Of a stretch of 64,000 nucleotides of DNA, positions 24,570 to 33,382 are shown in pieces. The stretch is from UBA5266 sp964610025 (lineage in GTDB: Bacteria; Bacteroidota; Bacteroidia; Bacteroidales; WCHB1-69). Every line of letters begins with the position of its first letter. Position 1 is the stretch's first letter. Location: contig CAZSTX010000002.1 of assembly GCA_964610025.1 (NCBI GenBank), positions 49,365-113,364 on the forward strand, in the 5' to 3' direction. The notes under the pieces are model-generated. The model ran no database searches. It was not told where the DNA came from and saw only the letters and a program-made list of their open reading frames with translations. The translations under genes and the position numbers were made by a program.

Positions 24570-25718
24570 ATGGCTGGAATTTATATTCATATTCCTTTTT
24601 GTTTACAAAAATGCAGTTATTGTAATTTTTATTCCGAAACAAATATATCGTTAAGAAAAAAAATAATAAGTGCGTTATTAACAGAAATAAAATTACGTTT
24701 TACTTATTTAAAAAACGAAACAATCCAAACTATTTATTTCGGAGGAGGAACACCTAGTTTGCTATTTCCTAATGAAATACAACAGATAATTGATAACATT
24801 TCTCTATTTTTCTCATTATCCAACAATATTGAAATTACTTTAGAAGCTAATCCCAATAATTTAACAAAAGAATACATTGAACATTTGTCTGCAACTTCGG
24901 TTAATCGCTTAAGTATAGGAATTCAATCTTTTCATGATAGCGATTTGCAGATACTCGGACGAATACATACGGCTAAACAAGCAGAAGAAAGTATTTTATT
25001 GGCTCAAAAAAATAATTTTAATAATCTTTCTATTGATTTAATGTATGGTTTCCCAACATTAACATTAGAAAAATGGAAATCTAATTTAGATAAAATAAAA
25101 AACATACAACATATCTCTTGTTATCAATTAACATTAGAAAAGAAAACTGTACTATATCAAAAAATACAAACTAAAATATTGTGTCTCCCGACAGAAGATG
25201 AAATTCTTGATCAGTATAACTATTTGATATCGTTTTCAAAAGAGAATGATTTTATTCATTACGAAACTTCTAATTTTTGCAAACAACACTTTGAGTCAAA
25301 ACACAATGTATCTTATTGGAAAGATATTCTTTATTTGGGAATTGGTCCAAGTGCTCACTCTTATAATAGAGAAAGTAGGCAATGGAATATGGCAGATGTT
25401 GAAGCATATATTGCATTTTTTGAAAATCCTCCGTCAAGAGATAATTATTATTTAAAAGGCGAAAATTTGATTTTTGAAAAAGAAATTTTGACTACAGACA
25501 TGCGTTTTAATGAATATATTATGACATCTTTAAGAACAATTTGGGGATGTAGCTTCGATTATATTCTTGCAAATTTCGGAGAGACTTATCTTACTCATTT
25601 GCACCGTAAATTGTCTTTTATCAATCCTGAGTTTTATAACCTTTCTACTTCTTTTGTAACATTAACAGAAAAAGGTGATTTATTTGCTGATTTTATTGCT
25701 TCTTCTATTTTTGTTTAA
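24570..25718 (+). CDS. hemW: HemW-type radical SAM protein (heme chaperone family)
   Basis: A 382-residue radical SAM protein. The cluster motif is Cys11-x3-Cys15-x2-Cys18 in PFCLQKCSYCNFYS; the CNFYS ending marks HemW rather than true HemN, which has an extra Cys. Then come YFGGGTPSLL, ITLEANPNNLT, RLSIGIQSFHDSDLQILGR and the C-terminal WGIGPSAHSY-like YLGIGPSAHSY. HemW binds heme and is linked to its delivery to respiratory enzymes. It is often mislabelled as coproporphyrinogen oxidase. Confidence 0.93.
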   Translation: MAGIYIHIPFCLQKCSYCNFYSETNISLRKKIISALLTEIKLRFTYLKNETIQTIYFGGGTPSLLFPNEIQQIIDNISLFFSLSNNIEITLEANPNNLTKEYIEHLSATSVNRLSIGIQSFHDSDLQILGRIHTAKQAEESILLAQKNNFNNLSIDLMYGFPTLTLEKWKSNLDKIKNIQHISCYQLTLEKKTVLYQKIQTKILCLPTEDEILDQYNYLISFSKENDFIHYETSNFCKQHFESKHNVSYWKDILYLGIGPSAHSYNRESRQWNMADVEAYIAFFENPPSRDNYYLKGENLIFEKEILTTDMRFNEYIMTSLRTIWGCSFDYILANFGETYLTHLHRKLSFINPEFYNLSTSFVTLTEKGDLFADFIASSIFV

Positions 25719-25726
25719 AAAAAATA

Positions 25727-25734
25727 TACTTTTG
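25727..25734 (+). promoter_or_regulatory. -7 promoter element for the GATE-domain gene
   Basis: TACTTTTG matches TAnnTTTG, 44 bases before the ATG at 25779. Confidence 0.5.
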
Positions 25735-25778
25735 TAATTGGGTAGAAATAAATTAAAAATTTTATTTTTTTATAGTGT

Positions 25779-26771
25779 ATGAAAATAGCGAACATAAAAG
25801 ATTTTTTTAGTTTTACTTTTCAACGTACTTTAAAAACATGTTGGATATTATTTAAATTAATGATACCCATTTCTATTATCATACGCATTATACAAGAATT
25901 CAATATTTTACCTTTTATCAGTCACTTGTTAAATCCTATCATGCATGTTTGTAATTTGCCTGCTGAGACATCTTTAGTGTGGATTACAGCCATGATTGTT
26001 AATCTTTATGGGGGAATACTTTCCTTGTTTGCTATTTATCCTTCTCTTTCTGACCCTCTTACCCATGCGCAATTAACAGTTTTACTTACGATGTTATTGA
26101 TAGCACACACTTTTCCTATTGAATTAAAAATTGCACAAAAAGCAGGTGTTAAAATCTTATTCATGTTTTTATTTCGTTTTTGTGCTGCTATTTTATTCGG
26201 TGTTATTTTATCTTTTATTTATAATTCATTGAATATTTTACAAGAACCTATACAACTTTCAAAAGTTTTTGTTGCACAAGATACAAGCTGGACAGGATGG
26301 ATTATTAACGAATTAAAAAATTACAGTATCATTACTATTATAATTTTTAGTTTGGTAGCATTAATGCGATTATTAGAAATTATAAGAGTTTTAGATTGGA
26401 TTAATAAAATATTACAGCCATTGTTGAAGTATTTAGGAATTAGTAACGATGTATTGTCAATAACGCTTATAGCTCTCACTTTAGGAATCGCTTATGGAGG
26501 TGGTTTGATGATAGAAGAGAGTAAACAAAAAAAAATACAACCAAAAGATATTTTTTATTCTTTAATACTAATGGGCTTATTTCATAGTATTTTTGAAGAT
26601 ACATTATTGATGATAGGTATAGGAGGTCATTATTCTGGAATTATTATTTTTCGTTTTATTATGGCTTTTATTATTACTTTTGTCATCGTACGACTAACAA
26701 AGAATATGAATAATAGTGTTTTTAATCGTTTGTTTATTACAAAAAATTATATCAAAAAGATAAATAACTAA
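25779..26771 (+). CDS. GATE-domain (nucleoside-recognition/SpmA-like) membrane protein
   Basis: A 330-residue protein with about eight hydrophobic helices. Two similar halves can be seen. The first (residues 20-150) has LKTCWILFKLMIPISIIIRI and WITAMIVNLYGG. The second (180-320) has IIIFSLVALMRLLEIIRVLD and LTLGIAYGGGLMIEE with GLFHSIFEDTLL. This two-fold layout is typical of GATE domains once named nucleoside-recognition domains. The transported substrate is unknown. It is followed five bases later by the nucleotidyltransferase gene. Confidence 0.75.
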   Translation: MKIANIKDFFSFTFQRTLKTCWILFKLMIPISIIIRIIQEFNILPFISHLLNPIMHVCNLPAETSLVWITAMIVNLYGGILSLFAIYPSLSDPLTHAQLTVLLTMLLIAHTFPIELKIAQKAGVKILFMFLFRFCAAILFGVILSFIYNSLNILQEPIQLSKVFVAQDTSWTGWIINELKNYSIITIIIFSLVALMRLLEIIRVLDWINKILQPLLKYLGISNDVLSITLIALTLGIAYGGGLMIEESKQKKIQPKDIFYSLILMGLFHSIFEDTLLMIGIGGHYSGIIIFRFIMAFIITFVIVRLTKNMNNSVFNRLFITKNYIKKINN

Positions 26772-26776
26772 ATAAT

Positions 26777-27496
26777 ATGAAAGCAATGATTTTAGCTGCA
26801 GGATTAGGCACGCGATTGCAGCAGTTTACGCAAAATAAACCCAAGGCATTAGTCGAAATTAAAGGAAAAACACTTTTAGAAAAAAGCATAGAAAAACTTA
26901 TTGCTTTTGGAGTTAATGATATTATTATTAATATTCATCATTTTGCTGAGCAAATAATTGAATTTGTCAATACACATTCTTTTTCTGCACGTATTTCTTT
27001 TTCTGACGAAAGTACATTGCTCTTGGATACAGGAGGAGGACTAAAAAAAGCTGCTCCTTTTTTTAATGATAACAAAGATTTTTATTTATATAATGTTGAT
27101 ATTATTAGTGATATAGATTTAAGTGAGATGTATAGATATCATCTTCAAAAACAATCTTTAGCTACATTAGCCGTTAAAAATCGAACTACACAACGTTATC
27201 TTTTATTCGACCAACACATGCGTTTATATGGAAAATATAATACTAAAACCGAAGAAAAAGTAGTGACTTATGAAGAAAACAACGATAATAGCCAATTTGC
27301 TTTTAGTGGAATTCATGTTATTTCGCCCGAAATTTTTAATTTTATGCCAACAGAAAATGTTTTTTCTATTACCGATTGGTATTTGCATCTTGCAAAGAAG
27401 CATTTAATTGTTGGGTATGATCACTCAAAAGATTTTTGGATGGATATGGGTAAAATTAAAAGTTTAGAAGATATAGAAAAAATTAATTTTATTTAA
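26777..27496 (+). CDS. Sugar-1-phosphate nucleotidyltransferase (MurU/mannose-1-P guanylyltransferase-like)
   Basis: A 239-residue enzyme with the nucleotide-binding signature MILAAGLGTRLQQFTQNKPK at residues 3-22. The second part reads VNDIIINIHHFAEQI. DTGGGLKKA follows near 83, and YNVDIISDIDL supplies the metal-binding Asp. The compact length, with no left-handed beta-helix, fits MurNAc-1-P uridylyltransferase MurU or related GDP-mannose enzymes. The exact sugar cannot be decided. radC starts one base after its stop. Confidence 0.82.
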   Translation: MKAMILAAGLGTRLQQFTQNKPKALVEIKGKTLLEKSIEKLIAFGVNDIIINIHHFAEQIIEFVNTHSFSARISFSDESTLLLDTGGGLKKAAPFFNDNKDFYLYNVDIISDIDLSEMYRYHLQKQSLATLAVKNRTTQRYLLFDQHMRLYGKYNTKTEEKVVTYEENNDNSQFAFSGIHVISPEIFNFMPTENVFSITDWYLHLAKKHLIVGYDHSKDFWMDMGKIKSLEDIEKINFI

Positions 27497-27497
27497 A

Positions 27498-28181
27498 ATG
27501 AAAAAAAACATAACACATTGGGCGGAAAATGATCGTCCACGCGAAAAAATGATAGCTAAAGGGCGTTTAGCTTTATCAGATGCTGAGTTAATTGCTATTT
27601 TACTTTCTTCGGGGAATCGCGAAGAGACGGCTGTAGACCTTGCAAAACGAATATTAGCAAATTGTAGTAATAATTTAATAGAGCTTTCGCATCTTTCTTT
27701 AAAAGAATTAATGAAATATAAAGGAGTAGGAAATGCCAAAGCTGTTGCAATTGCCGCTGCTTTAGAGTTAGGTAGGAGACGGCGAGAAGCAGAAGTGCTA
27801 GAACGAAAAAAAATTACTTGTAGTAAAGATGCTTTTGAGTATATTTATCCTAATATTGGCGAAATAAATTATGAAGAGTTTTGGATTATTTTATTAAAAC
27901 GAAATAAACAAATTATAGGAAAACGACTAATAGGTGTTGGCGGATTGACAAGTACAGTTGCCGACCCTAAAAAAATATTTCATTACGTATTAGTAGAAAA
28001 TGCAACTGAGTTTATTCTCTGTCATAATCACCCATCGGGCAATATTACGCCAAGCAATGCAGATAAACAATTGACGAAAAATATTTATGATGCGTCTCAA
28101 ATTTTAAATATCGCTCTTCTTGACCATATTATTATTGCCAGCAATACATATTATAGTTTTCAAGATGAAGGACTTATTTAA
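27498..28181 (+). CDS. radC: RadC/UPF0758 JAMM-domain protein
   Basis: A 227-residue protein. A helix-hairpin-helix region (LMKYKGVGNAKAVAIAAALE) is followed by the JAB/MPN metalloprotease-like domain with His176, His178 and Asp189 in CHNHPSGNITPSNAD. It keeps the historical name DNA repair protein, though a direct repair function is doubtful. It converges on miaB with four bases between stops. Confidence 0.94.
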   Translation: MKKNITHWAENDRPREKMIAKGRLALSDAELIAILLSSGNREETAVDLAKRILANCSNNLIELSHLSLKELMKYKGVGNAKAVAIAAALELGRRRREAEVLERKKITCSKDAFEYIYPNIGEINYEEFWIILLKRNKQIIGKRLIGVGGLTSTVADPKKIFHYVLVENATEFILCHNHPSGNITPSNADKQLTKNIYDASQILNIALLDHIIIASNTYYSFQDEGLI

Positions 28182-28185
28182 AATG

Positions 28186-29493
28186 CTATTCGATTGCTTT
28201 TCCAAGTAATGTTGCTGTCGTACATTTTTCAATTGTAACATTTACGTAACTGCCAATAGCATGATTTGTTTTTGGAAAAACAATTACTTTATTTTGACTA
28301 TTTCTCCCTGAATAGAAATCAGTAGAACGTTTTGAATAGCCTTCTATTAAAACTTCAAATGTTTTTCCAATATCGGCTAAATTACTTTTGTGTGAAGAGG
28401 CTTGTTGTAAAGCTATTATTTCTTCTAATCTTTTTGTTTTTACTTCTTCTGGGACATTATCTTTCAAATGTTTTTCGGCAAAAGTATTGCTACGTTCCGA
28501 GTATTTAAACATAAAAGCATAGTCGTAAGCTACTGTTTCAATTAATGATAAGCTGGCTTTGTGGTCATTTTCTGTCTCGTCACAAAAGCCGGTTATCACA
28601 TCAGTAGAGATGCTAGCTTCGGGCATGTATTTTCTTATGGCTTCGATTCTTTCTAAATACCATTCTCTTTTATATTTACGATTCATTTTTTCTAATATAC
28701 GGTTGCTCCCCGATTGTGCCGGTAAATGTATTGATTTGCAAATATTAGGATAAGAAGCCATTGTTTTTAACAAATCATCTGATAAATCTTTTGGATGCGA
28801 GGTAGCAAAACGTACTCTCAAATTATTACTCAAGCAAGCAACGTCTTTTATTAAATGATGAAAACGATATTGATTTTCCCACATATATGAGTTCACATTT
28901 TGTCCTAAGAGGGTTACTTCTTTGTAGTTGTTTTTTATTAATAATTGTATATCATTCAATATTGTATGAGGATTGCGGCTGCGTTCTCTGCCGCGGGTGT
29001 AAGGCACTACACAATAAGAACAAAAATTATTACAACCTCTCATAATGGATACAAAAGCAGATACGCCATTACTTGCGTAACGTATAGGGAGGATATCATC
29101 ATAAGTTTCTATAGTAGAAAGTGTTATATTTACATTGTCTGCTGTTGCTTTGTTCAATAAAACAGGTAAAGAACGATAAGCATCAGGACCGGCTATGATA
29201 TCTACCATGTTTTTTTCTAAAAGTTGAGACGAAAAACGTTCTGCCATACAACCAATTAATCCGATTGTTGTTTTCTTTTGTTTTTTTCGATATAATGCGT
29301 TTAAGGCTTCTAAACGTTTTAAGACTTTTTGCTCTGCATTTTCACGTATAGCGCATGTATTAACTAAAATAATATCTGCTTCTTTTTCATTATTGCAAAT
29401 AGTATATTTATCAGACAGTATAGATGCTACGACCTCACTGTCAGCAATATTCATTTGGCATCCATATGTTTCTATGTATAGTTTTTTTTTCAA
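28186..29493 (-). CDS. miaB: tRNA-2-methylthio-N6-isopentenyladenosine methylthiotransferase MiaB
   Basis: A 435-residue radical SAM enzyme with two Fe-S clusters that methylthiolates A37 of tRNA. The N-terminal cluster ligands are Cys12 (TYGCQMN), Cys47 (VNTCAIRE) and Cys82 (LIGCMAER). The radical SAM motif is Cys154-Cys158-Cys161 in RGCNNFCSYCVVPYTRGRERSR. A C-terminal TRAM domain is present. It is the last gene of the thrS / aconitase-like operon, 23 bases downstream. Confidence 0.96.
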   Translation of the reverse strand: MKKKLYIETYGCQMNIADSEVVASILSDKYTICNNEKEADIILVNTCAIRENAEQKVLKRLEALNALYRKKQKKTTIGLIGCMAERFSSQLLEKNMVDIIAGPDAYRSLPVLLNKATADNVNITLSTIETYDDILPIRYASNGVSAFVSIMRGCNNFCSYCVVPYTRGRERSRNPHTILNDIQLLIKNNYKEVTLLGQNVNSYMWENQYRFHHLIKDVACLSNNLRVRFATSHPKDLSDDLLKTMASYPNICKSIHLPAQSGSNRILEKMNRKYKREWYLERIEAIRKYMPEASISTDVITGFCDETENDHKASLSLIETVAYDYAFMFKYSERSNTFAEKHLKDNVPEEVKTKRLEEIIALQQASSHKSNLADIGKTFEVLIEGYSKRSTDFYSGRNSQNKVIVFPKTNHAIGSYVNVTIEKCTTATLLGKAIE

Positions 29494-29516
29494 CGAAAAA
29501 TGAATTATTTAATTAA

Positions 29517-31271
29517 TTACGTTCTTTGTTTGGTTTTGAGTATTTCTAATAATTTATTAGGAAGTTTAGCAAAAGTGAATGATATATTATTGATAAATAC
29601 TTTTCCTTGTTCTAAATCAATTTTAATTGTATCGCCTTGTTTATAAACAGCTACTGCTTCTGGTAAGACAATGATAGATAACCCTTGATTGAAAGAAGAG
29701 CGATAAAAAATTCTATTTACAGATTTGCATATTACCGCTTTAACTCCTGCGTGTGCTAAGCCAACAGCCGGATGTTCGCGTGAGCTGCCACAACCAAAAT
29801 TAGCTCCTACAATTAATATATCGTCTTTACTTACTTTTTCAGCAAAATGTTTGTCAACACCTGCAAATAAGTAAGGTCTTATTTTGTCAGGTTCAGAACT
29901 TTTTACTGTGTAAGTTAAATTTCCTGCAAACATTTGGTCGGTGTTCATATTATCAATATCGGTATAATTCCAAACTTTATTAGCCAATCTATTTTCTGAT
30001 TCTGAAATTTCGACTGTTTGGCTTTGCTGTTTAGGATAAGGATAAACATCGCTTGTATTTATTGCTATTGGATTAGTAATTTTTCCTTTTAATGCTGAAT
30101 AAGCGACTGTTATAGGTGAAGCTAAATAAATAGCAGCTTCTTTATTTCCCATTCTTCCTTTAAAATTACGATTAGCAGTAGAGATAACATTTACCTTATC
30201 GGCAGGTATTCCTTGCCCTGTTCCTAAGCAAGGACCGCAAGATGGGGCTAATATATTAGCCCCGGCGTTCATTAATGTTTCAATAATTCCTTCTTTAAGT
30301 GCTTGTATATATATATCTTTAGACGCTGGAATGATTAATAATTGAAGGTGGTCGGGAATTTGATTGTCTTCTAAAATTTCAGCAGCTTGTCGTAAATCTT
30401 CTATTCGTCCATTGGTACAAGTTCCTATAACGGCTTGTTGTATGTTTATATTTTTTACTTCTGCTACAGCTTTAACATTATCAACATGATGAGGTGCTGA
30501 TACGACAGGAAATATTTGGTCTAAATCAATAATGATTTCTTTTGCATAACAAGCATCATCATCTGCCCATATGCCTTGATATTCTTTTCCTAAAAAACTT
30601 TGCAAAATTTCATCTGCTGGGAAAACAGCGTTTTTAGCTCCCATTTCAGAAGTAAGATTGGCTAATGTCATACGGTCGGAAATACTTATTCCTTTCAATC
30701 CGTCTCCATGAAATTCTATCGACATATAATCGGCACCTTCTGAACCTATCATTCCGATAATCCATAAAGCTAAATCTTTAGCACATACGTATTTTTTGAG
30801 TTTTCCTATTAAAGTAATTTTGATACTTTCAGGTACTCTGAACCACGTTTCTCCTTCTTTCCATAGTCCTGCTGATTCGGTACGATCGATACCTGCTGCA
30901 AAAGTATTAAATGCTCCTGCTGTGCAAGTGTGGCTATCACTTCCTACAATAATCATTTTCGGACGAGCATATAATGCCATGATTTGATGGCAGATCCCAT
31001 CGCCTACATCATGAAATTTTTTAATATTTTCTTGTTTTACAAAATCTCTAATTTTTTGATAATCATTGGCTAATGCTGCACTTGTAGGCGGGGCGTTATG
31101 GTCTAATACAATCAGTAATTGCTCGGAGTCGTAAATTTGACTTCCGCCTATTTTTTTAAAAGTTTCGATAATACTTGCTGTGTTATCATGTGTTAAAACA
31201 ATATTTGGTTTAGCAAATACAATATCGTTACAATTGGCATTGAAAATTTTTTCGACAAATGTTTTACCCAT
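29517..31271 (-). CDS. Single-chain aconitase/isopropylmalate-isomerase family hydro-lyase (LeuC-LeuD fusion type)
   Basis: This 584-residue protein combines a large-subunit-like part (1 to about 420) with a small-subunit-like swivel domain (about 455-584). The [4Fe-4S] ligands are Cys285 (GTCTNG), Cys345 and Cys348 (SCGPCLGTGQG). The swivel active-site segment is GANFGCGSSREHPAVGL at 489-505. It is shorter than true AcnA/AcnB (over 850 residues) and fused unlike bacterial LeuC + LeuD. Aconitase, homoaconitase or isopropylmalate isomerase are all possible. It lies five bases after thrS, and no leucine genes are nearby. Confidence 0.85.
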   Translation of the reverse strand: MGKTFVEKIFNANCNDIVFAKPNIVLTHDNTASIIETFKKIGGSQIYDSEQLLIVLDHNAPPTSAALANDYQKIRDFVKQENIKKFHDVGDGICHQIMALYARPKMIIVGSDSHTCTAGAFNTFAAGIDRTESAGLWKEGETWFRVPESIKITLIGKLKKYVCAKDLALWIIGMIGSEGADYMSIEFHGDGLKGISISDRMTLANLTSEMGAKNAVFPADEILQSFLGKEYQGIWADDDACYAKEIIIDLDQIFPVVSAPHHVDNVKAVAEVKNINIQQAVIGTCTNGRIEDLRQAAEILEDNQIPDHLQLLIIPASKDIYIQALKEGIIETLMNAGANILAPSCGPCLGTGQGIPADKVNVISTANRNFKGRMGNKEAAIYLASPITVAYSALKGKITNPIAINTSDVYPYPKQQSQTVEISESENRLANKVWNYTDIDNMNTDQMFAGNLTYTVKSSEPDKIRPYLFAGVDKHFAEKVSKDDILIVGANFGCGSSREHPAVGLAHAGVKAVICKSVNRIFYRSSFNQGLSIIVLPEAVAVYKQGDTIKIDLEQGKVFINNISFTFAKLPNKLLEILKTKQRT

Positions 31272-31276
31272 AATTT

Positions 31277-33211
31277 TTAAGATAATTGATTTTTAATTTC
31301 ATTGTTTATTATTTCAATAAATACTTCTAATTGCATACTTCCCATATCTTGCATTTGATGTTTGCGTACAGAAATAGTGTTTTCGTTTATTTCTTTTTCG
31401 CCTATTATTATCATATATGGTATTTTTTGCATTTCAGCATCTCTGATTTTTTTTCCTGTTTTTTCGCTACGGTCATCTATTTTAACGCGTATAGATTGAT
31501 TTTCTAATTGTTGAGCTATTTTTTGTGCATATTCAATGTATTTATCGCTAATTGGTAAAATAGCAACTTGTTCGAATGCTAACCATAAAGGAAAATTTCC
31601 TCCAGTATGTTCGATTAGTACGGCAATAAATCTCTCCATTGAACCAAAAGGGGCACGATGTATCATAATAGGTCGATGTTTTTGATTATCACTACCTATA
31701 TATTCTAAATCAAAGCGCTCCGGAAGATTGTAATCTACTTGTATAGTGCCTAATTGCCATTTTCTTCCTATAGCATCTCGCACCATAAAGTCTAATTTAG
31801 GTCCATAAAAAGCTGCTTCTCCTATTTCAATAATAGCATTTAAATTGCGTTTTTCGACTACGTCTATTATTGCTTTTTCTGCTTTTTCCCAATTTTCGTC
31901 AGAACCTATGTATTTATCTTTGTTATTTGGGTCGCGTAAAGATATTTGTACTGTATAATCTTTGAAATCGAGGGTTTTGAATATGTATAATATTATATCT
32001 ATTACTTTGCAGAATTCGTCTTCTAACTGATTGGTTGTACAGAAAATATGGGCATCGTCTTGTGTAAATCCTCTTACGCGTGTTAATCCGTGTAATTCTC
32101 CACTTTGTTCATAACGATATACTGTCCCAAATTCGGCTAAACGCAAAGGTAAATCTTTATAAGAGCGTGGTTTAGTTCTATAAATTTCGCAATGATGTGG
32201 ACAATTCATGGGTTTTAAGAAAAATTCTTCACCTTCTTGCGGCGTGCTTATCGGACGGAATGAATCTTGTCCGTATTTTTGATAATGTCCTGAAATTTTA
32301 TAAAGCTCTACATTGCCGATATGCGGACTTATTACTTGTTGATAACCATATTCTTTTTGCACTTTTTTAAGAAAATTTTCTAAGCGTTCTCTGAGTGCTG
32401 CTCCTTTGGGCAACCATATAGGTAATCCTATTCCAACAGATTGCGAAAATGTAAATAATTCTAATTCTTTTCCTAATTTACGATGGTCTCGTTTTTTAGC
32501 TTCTTCTAACAATAATAAGTATTCGTCTAATAGTTTCTTTTTTGGAAAGGTTACAGCATAGATACGAGTTAATTGCTTGCGTTTTTCATCTCCTCTCCAA
32601 TAAGCGCCGGCTAAACTTAATAGTTTAATGGCTTTTATTGGAGACATATCGGGCAAATGAGGTCCTCTACATAAATCGACAAAATTACCGCTTTTATAAA
32701 AGGTAATACTCCCTTCTTCCAAACCTTCTATTAATTCTATTTTATATTCATCATTTTTTTTCTTGAAATAGCTTAATGCCTCTTCTTTTGTAATTTCAAT
32801 ACGATTTATTTTTTCTTTATTTGTTACTAATTCAGACATTTTATCTTCGATTTTTTTAAAATCATCAGAAGAAATTGTATAATCCATAAAATCGATATCG
32901 TAATAAAATCCTGTTTCGATGCTGGGACCTATCCCAAATTTAACACCAGGATATAATAACTCTATTGCAGAAGCCATTAAGTGTGCAGAAGTATGCCAAA
33001 ATACGTCTTTCCCTTGCTCATCATCCCATGTTAATAAACGAAGTGTTGCATTTGATTGAATGGGACGATGTAAATCCCATACCTCGTCATTTACAATTGC
33101 TGCTAAAACATTTCTTGCAAGCCCTTCGCTAATAGATAGAGCAATTTCATAAGAAGTAATGTTTTGTTCATAATTTTTTACCGATCCATCTGGTAATGTA
33201 ATATGTATCAT
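31277..33211 (-). CDS. thrS: Threonyl-tRNA synthetase
   Basis: A 644-residue class II synthetase of full length. In order it has a TGS domain (1-60), the editing domain with HTSAHLMASAIELLYPG, SAD-like SLAGAYWRGDEKRKQLTRIY and the catalytic core with zinc/active-site MNCPHHCEIYR. Motif 2 lies near YRYEQSGELHGLTRVRGFTQ and motif 3 at HRAPFGSMERF. The anticodon-binding domain is C-terminal. It is first in an operon with the aconitase-like and miaB genes. The infC-rpmI-rplT genes that often follow thrS are not here. Confidence 0.97.
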   Translation of the reverse strand: MIHITLPDGSVKNYEQNITSYEIALSISEGLARNVLAAIVNDEVWDLHRPIQSNATLRLLTWDDEQGKDVFWHTSAHLMASAIELLYPGVKFGIGPSIETGFYYDIDFMDYTISSDDFKKIEDKMSELVTNKEKINRIEITKEEALSYFKKKNDEYKIELIEGLEEGSITFYKSGNFVDLCRGPHLPDMSPIKAIKLLSLAGAYWRGDEKRKQLTRIYAVTFPKKKLLDEYLLLLEEAKKRDHRKLGKELELFTFSQSVGIGLPIWLPKGAALRERLENFLKKVQKEYGYQQVISPHIGNVELYKISGHYQKYGQDSFRPISTPQEGEEFFLKPMNCPHHCEIYRTKPRSYKDLPLRLAEFGTVYRYEQSGELHGLTRVRGFTQDDAHIFCTTNQLEDEFCKVIDIILYIFKTLDFKDYTVQISLRDPNNKDKYIGSDENWEKAEKAIIDVVEKRNLNAIIEIGEAAFYGPKLDFMVRDAIGRKWQLGTIQVDYNLPERFDLEYIGSDNQKHRPIMIHRAPFGSMERFIAVLIEHTGGNFPLWLAFEQVAILPISDKYIEYAQKIAQQLENQSIRVKIDDRSEKTGKKIRDAEMQKIPYMIIIGEKEINENTISVRKHQMQDMGSMQLEVFIEIINNEIKNQLS

Positions 33212-33238
33212 AATTTTATATATTTTCTAAATAAACTT

Positions 33239-33246
33239 CAAAAGTA
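33239..33246 (-). promoter_or_regulatory. -7 promoter element of the thrS operon
   Basis: The minus strand reads TACTTTTG, matching TAnnTTTG, 27 bases upstream of the thrS ATG. Confidence 0.6.
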
Positions 33247-33320
33247 TAAAATTTTTATTTATAAATAGCAATATTAATTCGTCTATTCTTAAAAAATCAA
33301 TTTGTATTAAAAATAATGTA

Positions 33321-33328
33321 TAACTTTG
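33321..33328 (+). promoter_or_regulatory. -7 promoter element for the first lipoprotein gene of the duplicated array
   Basis: TAACTTTG matches TAnnTTTG, and a TTTG sits at 33301-33304 with a spacing of 16. It is 54 bases before the ATG at 33383. Confidence 0.6.
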
Positions 33329-33382
33329 CAAAAAAAAGTTAGAGGTGCCATTTAGTTAATAACTCTTTAAAATATAGCAAAT

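Noticed and set aside
24570..25718. Oxygen-independent coproporphyrinogen III oxidase (HemN)
   Set aside because: The CxxxCxxC motif is followed by NFYS and lacks the fourth Cys of HemN. The length of 382 is that of HemW.
27464..27739. Minus-strand frame over the start of radC, and similar long antisense frames opposite gyrA, rplO and secY
   Set aside because: These are AT-rich shadow frames lying entirely or mostly opposite well-supported genes. They have no recognisable domains or start signals.
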